The translations under genes and the position numbers were made by a program. From the NCBI GenBank assembly GCA_964648415.1, contig CAZYOC010000174.1:1-9755 (forward strand): a DNA stretch of 9,755 bases, in the 5' to 3' direction. This document shows positions 6,339-9,755 of the stretch, one piece after another; the first letter of the stretch is position 1; each line of letters starts with the position of its first letter. The notes beneath the pieces were generated by a model that saw nothing but the letters and a program-made list of their open reading frames with translations, was not told the DNA's origin and ran no database searches. The stretch comes from G963669175 sp964648415 (GTDB lineage Bacteria > Electryoneota > Electryoneia > Electryoneales > Electryoneaceae).

Positions 6339-7364
6339 ATGTCTCGAATTCTGGTCGTCTGTGGTGGTGACAACCTCGAGCGCCGTGTGTCGCTGGCGTC
6401 GGGCGATGCCGTGGCGCGTGGCCTGAAAGCCGCCGGCCACGACGTCGTCAAGCTGGACACCGCCTCGCCGATGAAACTGACCCCGCCCGATGAACCCCTG
6501 CTCGAAGATGCGGTGGGTCCGGCACCGCCCGAAGAGCTTACCATGGCCAAGCTGAACGCGAATAGCTGGGGTATGCTCACCGGCACCATCGCCATGGCGG
6601 AAGCCGACGCCGTATTCCCCATTCTGCATGGGAGCTGGGGTGAGGACGGCCGCTTCCAGGCGCTGCTGGAGCTGATGGGCCTGCCCTACCTGGGCAGCGG
6701 GGTGCTCGCCTCACAGATCTGCATGGACAAACTGCTGACCAAGGAGATCGCCGAACGCGCCGGTCTGCCCCTCGCCGCCGGGTTCAGTGTGGACCTCGAA
6801 GCGTATGTCGAAGATGTCATCGACCGTGCTTTCAAGGAGTTGGGCGATATTGTCGTCGCCAAACCGATCAAAAGCGGCAGCGCGGTGGATGTTTATATGG
6901 CGCACGACGGCGACCAACTTAAAAAAGCCATCCGGAACATCCTGAAACACGGCGATCACCCCATGCTGGAGGAATACATCCCCGGCAAGGAGCTCACGGT
7001 GACCATCCTCGACGACGAGGCCTTGCCGGTGATCGAAATCGCCCCCAGGTCCAACTTCTACGATTACACTCGTAAATACACTAAGGGTGAAACCGAGTAC
7101 CTGTGCCCGGCGCCGATTCCCCGGGACGCCGCCGAGGAGCTCCAGGGGTACTCGACGTCGATCTTCCGTGCCACCGGCTGCCGGCATGTGGTGCGGGTGG
7201 ACTGGCGGTTCGACCCGGAATCCGGCTCGCTGGCGTTTCTGGAAGTGAACACCATTCCCGGCATGACCGACCTGTCGCTGGTCCCCATGGCGGCCAATGA
7301 GATCGGGCTTGATTTTCCGGCGTTGATGGATCGGTTTGTGGAGTTGACGCTCAAAAAGAAGTAA
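6339..7364 (+). CDS. ddl: D-alanine--D-alanine ligase
   Basis: This 341-residue ATP-grasp enzyme joins two D-alanines using ATP in the cytosol, supplying the dipeptide end of the peptidoglycan precursor. Family signatures are GGDNLERRVSLASG (9-22, catalytic E14), LHGSWGEDG (96-104), GSGVLASQICMDK (119-131), K175, S181, the omega loop FYDYTRKY (240-247) with Y247, R286 and the Mg-binding LEVNTIPGMT (301-310). The omega-loop tyrosine indicates D-Ala-D-Ala rather than D-Ala-D-Lac specificity. Compared with E. coli DdlB the glycine-rich loop is changed from GSSVG to GSAVD, and there is an insertion of about 35 residues around 45-80, giving a length between DdlB and DdlA types. ATG 6339 follows the kinase stop by 7 bp with no clear Shine-Dalgarno, so translational coupling is likely. 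A TTG at 6321 inside the kinase is a poorer alternative. Confidence 0.95.
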   Translation: MSRILVVCGGDNLERRVSLASGDAVARGLKAAGHDVVKLDTASPMKLTPPDEPLLEDAVGPAPPEELTMAKLNANSWGMLTGTIAMAEADAVFPILHGSWGEDGRFQALLELMGLPYLGSGVLASQICMDKLLTKEIAERAGLPLAAGFSVDLEAYVEDVIDRAFKELGDIVVAKPIKSGSAVDVYMAHDGDQLKKAIRNILKHGDHPMLEEYIPGKELTVTILDDEALPVIEIAPRSNFYDYTRKYTKGETEYLCPAPIPRDAAEELQGYSTSIFRATGCRHVVRVDWRFDPESGSLAFLEVNTIPGMTDLSLVPMAANEIGLDFPALMDRFVELTLKKK

Positions 7365-7405
7365 AGAAAGTGAAAAAAGTGAAAAAAGTGAAAAAAGTGG
7401 AAAAG
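7361..7405. repeat. 9-bp minisatellite at the ddl stop codon
   Basis: Three perfect copies of gtgaaaaaa (7370-7378, 7379-7387, 7388-7396) are flanked by degenerate copies at 7361-7369, which contains the ddl stop, and 7397-7405. Such A-rich short tandem repeats change copy number by replication slippage. Because the unit is a multiple of three and starts after the stop, copy changes should not alter Ddl. No gene is encoded. Confidence 0.85.
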
Positions 7406-7477
7406 TTATAAGGTTGGAATGTATCAAGTGCTTGGCGAATGAAATGCCAACATGTTGTATTCTTGCGCCTTGCCCGG

Positions 7478-7498
7478 ATCCCGGATCAAGCCCGGGAT
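7478..7498. repeat. Dispersed palindromic repeat (REP-like)
   Basis: A perfect 7-bp stem, atcccgg (7478-7484) and ccgggat (7492-7498), with a 7-nt loop, followed by gac. The core CCCGGATCAAGCCCGGGATGAC is a type of intergenic repeat common in many bacterial genomes. No T-tract follows, so a terminator role for ddl is possible but not shown. The rest of 7365-7545 shows no gene. Confidence 0.7.
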
Positions 7499-7533
7499 GA
7501 CAAAGCTATCCGGCTTCCGTGAATTCGTACATC

Positions 7534-7540
7534 AGGTGAT
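7534..7540 (+). promoter_or_regulatory. Possible Shine-Dalgarno supporting a TTG start
   Basis: AGGTGAT matches the extended anti-Shine-Dalgarno pairing and ends 5 nt before TTG 7546. The competing ATG 7567 has no purine-rich sequence upstream. Confidence 0.45.
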
Positions 7541-7545
7541 GGGCC

Positions 7546-9360
7546 TTGACACCCTTCATTTATCCCATGACACAAAACAACGACACGCAAACAGCCAAAC
7601 AAGCATTCCAACGCAACCACCATCCGGTTGTGTTGTATTCAGCAGTGTTTGTCTTCCTCGCCTTCAATCCCGCAACCGCCTCCATGATCCTGTCCGAGAT
7701 CATGTACAACCCGGACGGCCCGGACTACTACACCGAGTACGTCGAGCTCTACAACGCCGGGGCCTCGGCCATGGACCTCACCGGCTGGCAAATCGGCGAC
7801 GGGACACAGTGGGACTCATTGATCGCCGCACCCGGCAACGCATCCGGAATCACGCTCGCGCCCGGCGAGTACGCCCTCATCCTCGATTCCGGCTATTGGG
7901 ACTCCGGAGGAGGGGTATATGATGCAGTCATCCCCGAGGAGACACTGCTGCTGACCGTCCCCGACGCCGCCATCGGGGCGGGCGGCCTGGGCAACAGCAC
8001 CCCCGAAACGGTCTCGTTGATCCACCCCCTCGGAACCATCGTCACCCAACGCACCTACCGGATCGGCGCAGAGCAGGGGCAGAGCGAGGAGTGCATTTGG
8101 CTCACCAACGACTCCACCGACACCAATTGGGCCTTCTCGCAACCTGGCGGCACTCCCGGCTTTCCTAACAGCGTGACCCCGCCGCAGTACGACCTGGCGC
8201 TCGATTCCCTCGCCCTGAGGCTGGAGTATGATCCCGTCGAGAATGCCCACCGGCTGAACGTCTCACTTCTCATAAGCAACACTGGCAGCGAAACCGCCCC
8301 TCAAAACCGGATCGTCCTTCAAGCCGATCGCCATCAACAGCAGGACTGGGCGACGGTGGCGGATTTCTCCATCCCCGCACTGGAACCGGACAGCGTTTAC
8401 CAGATCAACGAGGAAATCGGTACGGTGCAGGGAGGTCGCCTGGACTGGATCGCGCTTCTGGAAATGCCGGATGACCGGGCGGAGAACGACACTTTGCGAG
8501 CTTCTATCCAGATTCCCTATAAGCCCCGCAACGTGATGCTCAGCGAGATTATGGCTGCGCCGTCCGACGAGCTGCCGGGAGAATGGTTCGAACTCGAGAA
8601 CCGGTGCGATGAAACGCTGCTGCCCCTGGGCGGCTGGACGATAGAGGACGAAGCCGGCCAGACAGCGACCATTGATTCCAGCCTCAACCTGTTGCCGGTG
8701 TTCAACCGGGCGGACGGGTGGACGTGGCTTGTGCCGGCGACCAGTTCGGCCATTCTGGACTGGCCGGGGATCAACGAGGAACGGGTGCTCTTCCCCGAGG
8801 GCTGGCCCTCGCTGAACGATGACGGCGACGAGCTGATCCTGCGAGATCCCACCGGCGCGGTGATCGATCACATCCGCTACCCGGAAGCAGTGACCGGGCG
8901 CAGTTTTATCCGTACCGGCTGGAGCGGCAAACCCAATCCGGCGGAATGGAGCGTGTCGCCCGACTCCAGCGGCGGCTCCCCGGGGTGGGAGAGCGAGGCG
9001 CCGCTCGACAGCGGCGACTCGGATACCGCTGTCGTTGCACCCAACGCCCCGCTGCTGGAGCCCAAGCCCAACCCGTTCTCGCCCGACGGAGACGGCTACG
9101 AGGACGAGACCACGTTTTCCCTGCGGTTCCCGGCGGAGCGAGTTCAAATGACACTGCGCGTCTTTGATGTCAACGGCCGCCGGATGGCCACGCTGCTGCG
9201 TGCGCGGAATCTCCCCGGACAGGGGGAATGGATCTGGGATGGTCGGCTTCCCAACGGCGATTGGTTAAAAGCGGGGATGTACGTGTTCCAGGCGGAGGCG
9301 ACTTCGGGCGGGCGAACCTGGCGGGTCAAGGGCGTCTTGGTCTCCGCGGTTAAAACATGA
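7546..9360 (+). CDS. Secreted protein with two lamin-tail domains and a FlgD-like C-terminal domain
   Basis: The 604-residue product has a hydrophobic stretch at about 28-40 ending in NPATAS, read as a signal peptide with cleavage near 45, so export is expected. A first lamin-tail domain (about 47-208) opens with ILSEIMYNP and EYVELYN and ends with GGTPGFPNS. A middle beta-rich segment (about 215-325) resembles CARDB/Ig-like modules. A second lamin-tail domain (about 329-480) has MLSEIMAAP, EWFELEN and the ending GGSPGW. After a Ser/Asp-rich linker the C terminus (about 505-600) has PNPFSPDGDGYED and GLY-like turns typical of FlgD-Ig or gliding/T9SS-type C-terminal domains. A structural or adhesive envelope role is likely; no enzyme motif is seen. 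The start is uncertain: TTG 7546 has a Shine-Dalgarno, while ATG 7567 gives a shorter n-region. It may be separate from the ddl transcript, 181 bp upstream. Confidence 0.85.
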   Translation: MTPFIYPMTQNNDTQTAKQAFQRNHHPVVLYSAVFVFLAFNPATASMILSEIMYNPDGPDYYTEYVELYNAGASAMDLTGWQIGDGTQWDSLIAAPGNASGITLAPGEYALILDSGYWDSGGGVYDAVIPEETLLLTVPDAAIGAGGLGNSTPETVSLIHPLGTIVTQRTYRIGAEQGQSEECIWLTNDSTDTNWAFSQPGGTPGFPNSVTPPQYDLALDSLALRLEYDPVENAHRLNVSLLISNTGSETAPQNRIVLQADRHQQQDWATVADFSIPALEPDSVYQINEEIGTVQGGRLDWIALLEMPDDRAENDTLRASIQIPYKPRNVMLSEIMAAPSDELPGEWFELENRCDETLLPLGGWTIEDEAGQTATIDSSLNLLPVFNRADGWTWLVPATSSAILDWPGINEERVLFPEGWPSLNDDGDELILRDPTGAVIDHIRYPEAVTGRSFIRTGWSGKPNPAEWSVSPDSSGGSPGWESEAPLDSGDSDTAVVAPNAPLLEPKPNPFSPDGDGYEDETTFSLRFPAERVQMTLRVFDVNGRRMATLLRARNLPGQGEWIWDGRLPNGDWLKAGMYVFQAEATSGGRTWRVKGVLVSAVKT

Positions 9361-9366
9361 GAGCAA

Positions 9367-9387
9367 GCCGGGATAGACGATCCCGGC
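9367..9387 (+). terminator. Hairpin directly after the lamin-tail gene
   Basis: A perfect 8-bp GC-rich stem, gccgggat (9367-9374) and atcccggc (9380-9387), with a 5-nt loop, starts 6 nt after the stop codon. No T-run follows, so it is either a weak terminator, an mRNA 3'-end stabiliser or another dispersed palindrome. Confidence 0.45.
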
Positions 9388-9487
9388 ACACTCATCATGG
9401 GAAGGTTTGAAGGGCTTGCATTTTGCGTGCATTGTGCCCATCGGTTGAAGTGAAAGGCATCGCGGAGGGCGTATCGGGCCATGCGCC

Positions 9488-9505
9488 CACTTGTACCGGC
9501 AAGTG
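9488..9505. repeat. Small inverted repeat
   Basis: cacttg (9488-9493) and caagtg (9500-9505) form a perfect 6-bp stem around taccgg. Its role is unknown and it could be chance. Confidence 0.35.
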
Positions 9506-9573
9506 CGAAAGGTGTGTTAGGTGAAAAACCGCTGCTCGTGAAATATAGTAATACTCGAATGAAATGTCCCATG

Positions 9574-9660
9574 ATGACATTCCTGCGAAAGCAGGAACCG
9601 AAACGAAGTGAAGCTTGCGGTGTCCCGTAGTTTGGGATAGCCGTGAATCCAGAATAAACA
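9574..9660. repeat. REP-like CATTCC palindrome with composite tail
   Basis: tgacattcctgc leads into a perfect 7-bp stem, ttcctgc (9580-9586) and gcaggaa (9591-9597), capped by a GAAA tetraloop. This matches the widespread CATTCCTGCGAAAGCAGGAATCC class of intergenic repeats. Here the expected tccag tail is displaced by about 50 bp and appears at about 9648 (gaatccagaa). A second short stem, tccc (9623-9626) with ggga (9634-9637), lies within the intervening segment. Confidence 0.7.
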
Positions 9661-9741
9661 AGTACTTAAGAATCTTAGTATGTTCGATTCTTTGCAAGAA
9701 CCACAATAGGGCCTGTTGCACGAATTCTGATGTCTCTCATT

Positions 9742-9755
9742 CCAGCGAAGGCTGG
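9742..9755. repeat. REP-like palindrome cut by the window edge
   Basis: tctcattccagcgaaggctgg ends the window, with stem ccagc (9742-9746) and gctgg (9751-9755) around gaag. It resembles the CATTCC element at 9574 but has a different stem sequence. It probably continues to the right. Confidence 0.6.

Larger units (their letters stand above)
9361..9755. other. Gene-free 3' region with hairpins and repeats
   Basis: No credible gene is present in these 395 bp. They contain a hairpin right after the last stop, a small hairpin at 9488-9505, a REP-like element near 9574-9660, an AT-rich stem (aagaatc 9668-9674 with gattctt 9686-9692) and another palindrome at the window edge. About 9390-9570 shows nothing I recognise. 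Confidence 0.6.

Noticed and set aside
6339..7364. D-Ala-D-Lac (Van-type) ligase
   Set aside because: The omega loop has the YDYxxKY tyrosine typical of D-Ala-D-Ala ligases, and no vanH or vanX-like gene is nearby.
7546..7551. TTGACA as a perfect -35 box
   Set aside because: No -10-like sequence occurs 16-18 bp downstream, and the TTG fits better as a start codon.
7452..7922. Plus-strand open frame starting in the intergenic repeat
   Set aside because: Its PGSRIKPGMT start is translated palindromic repeat and the rest is an out-of-frame Arg-rich shadow.
8263..9147. Minus-strand open frame over the lamin-tail gene
   Set aside because: The composition is that of an antisense shadow and the plus frame has clear domains.

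Overview
The window is a moderately GC-rich bacterial chromosome segment. It looks like an ordinary metabolic, cell-wall and signalling neighbourhood bordered by dispersed short palindromic repeats. The organism cannot be named. The last gene encodes a secreted protein with two lamin-tail domains and a C-terminal NPFSPDGDG/FlgD-like beta domain, an architecture common in the FCB group and related candidate phyla, so such a lineage is my best guess. No rRNA, tRNA, CRISPR array, phage gene or intact transposase is visible.

Layout. Positions 1-76 are four head-to-tail copies of a 19-bp unit. A small four-cysteine protein follows on the minus strand (104-355). After a divergent intergenic region, all remaining genes are on the plus strand: a GabD2-type succinate-semialdehyde/aldehyde dehydrogenase (615-2177); a 324-bp gap with inverted repeats, direct repeats and a weak promoter candidate; an extended SDR of the thioester-reductase/fatty-acyl-reductase type (2502-3602); a soluble hybrid sensor kinase with an N-terminal receiver-like domain, three PAS-like domains, HisKA, HATPase and a C-terminal receiver (3665-6331); D-alanine-D-alanine ligase (6339-7364), only 7 bp after the kinase; a gap with a 9-bp minisatellite and a palindromic repeat; and the lamin-tail surface protein (7546-9360). 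The last 395 bp hold hairpins and REP-like repeats but no gene.

How the genes may work together. The dehydrogenase and the reductase could form a two-step aldehyde/acyl-thioester conversion, but they are separated by a structured gap and may be regulated separately. The kinase and ddl are almost certainly on one transcript and probably translationally coupled, which suggests a link between signal sensing and peptidoglycan precursor supply. The kinase is unusual: its N-terminal receiver lacks most of the phosphorylation pocket, and its ATP-lid region lacks the usual F box and the second glycine of the G1 box, while the phospho-acceptor His and the C-terminal receiver are intact. I see no clear evidence of an entirely new defence or mobile system. 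The points most worth following are the kinase-ddl pair, the structured gap upstream of the SDR, and the repeats.
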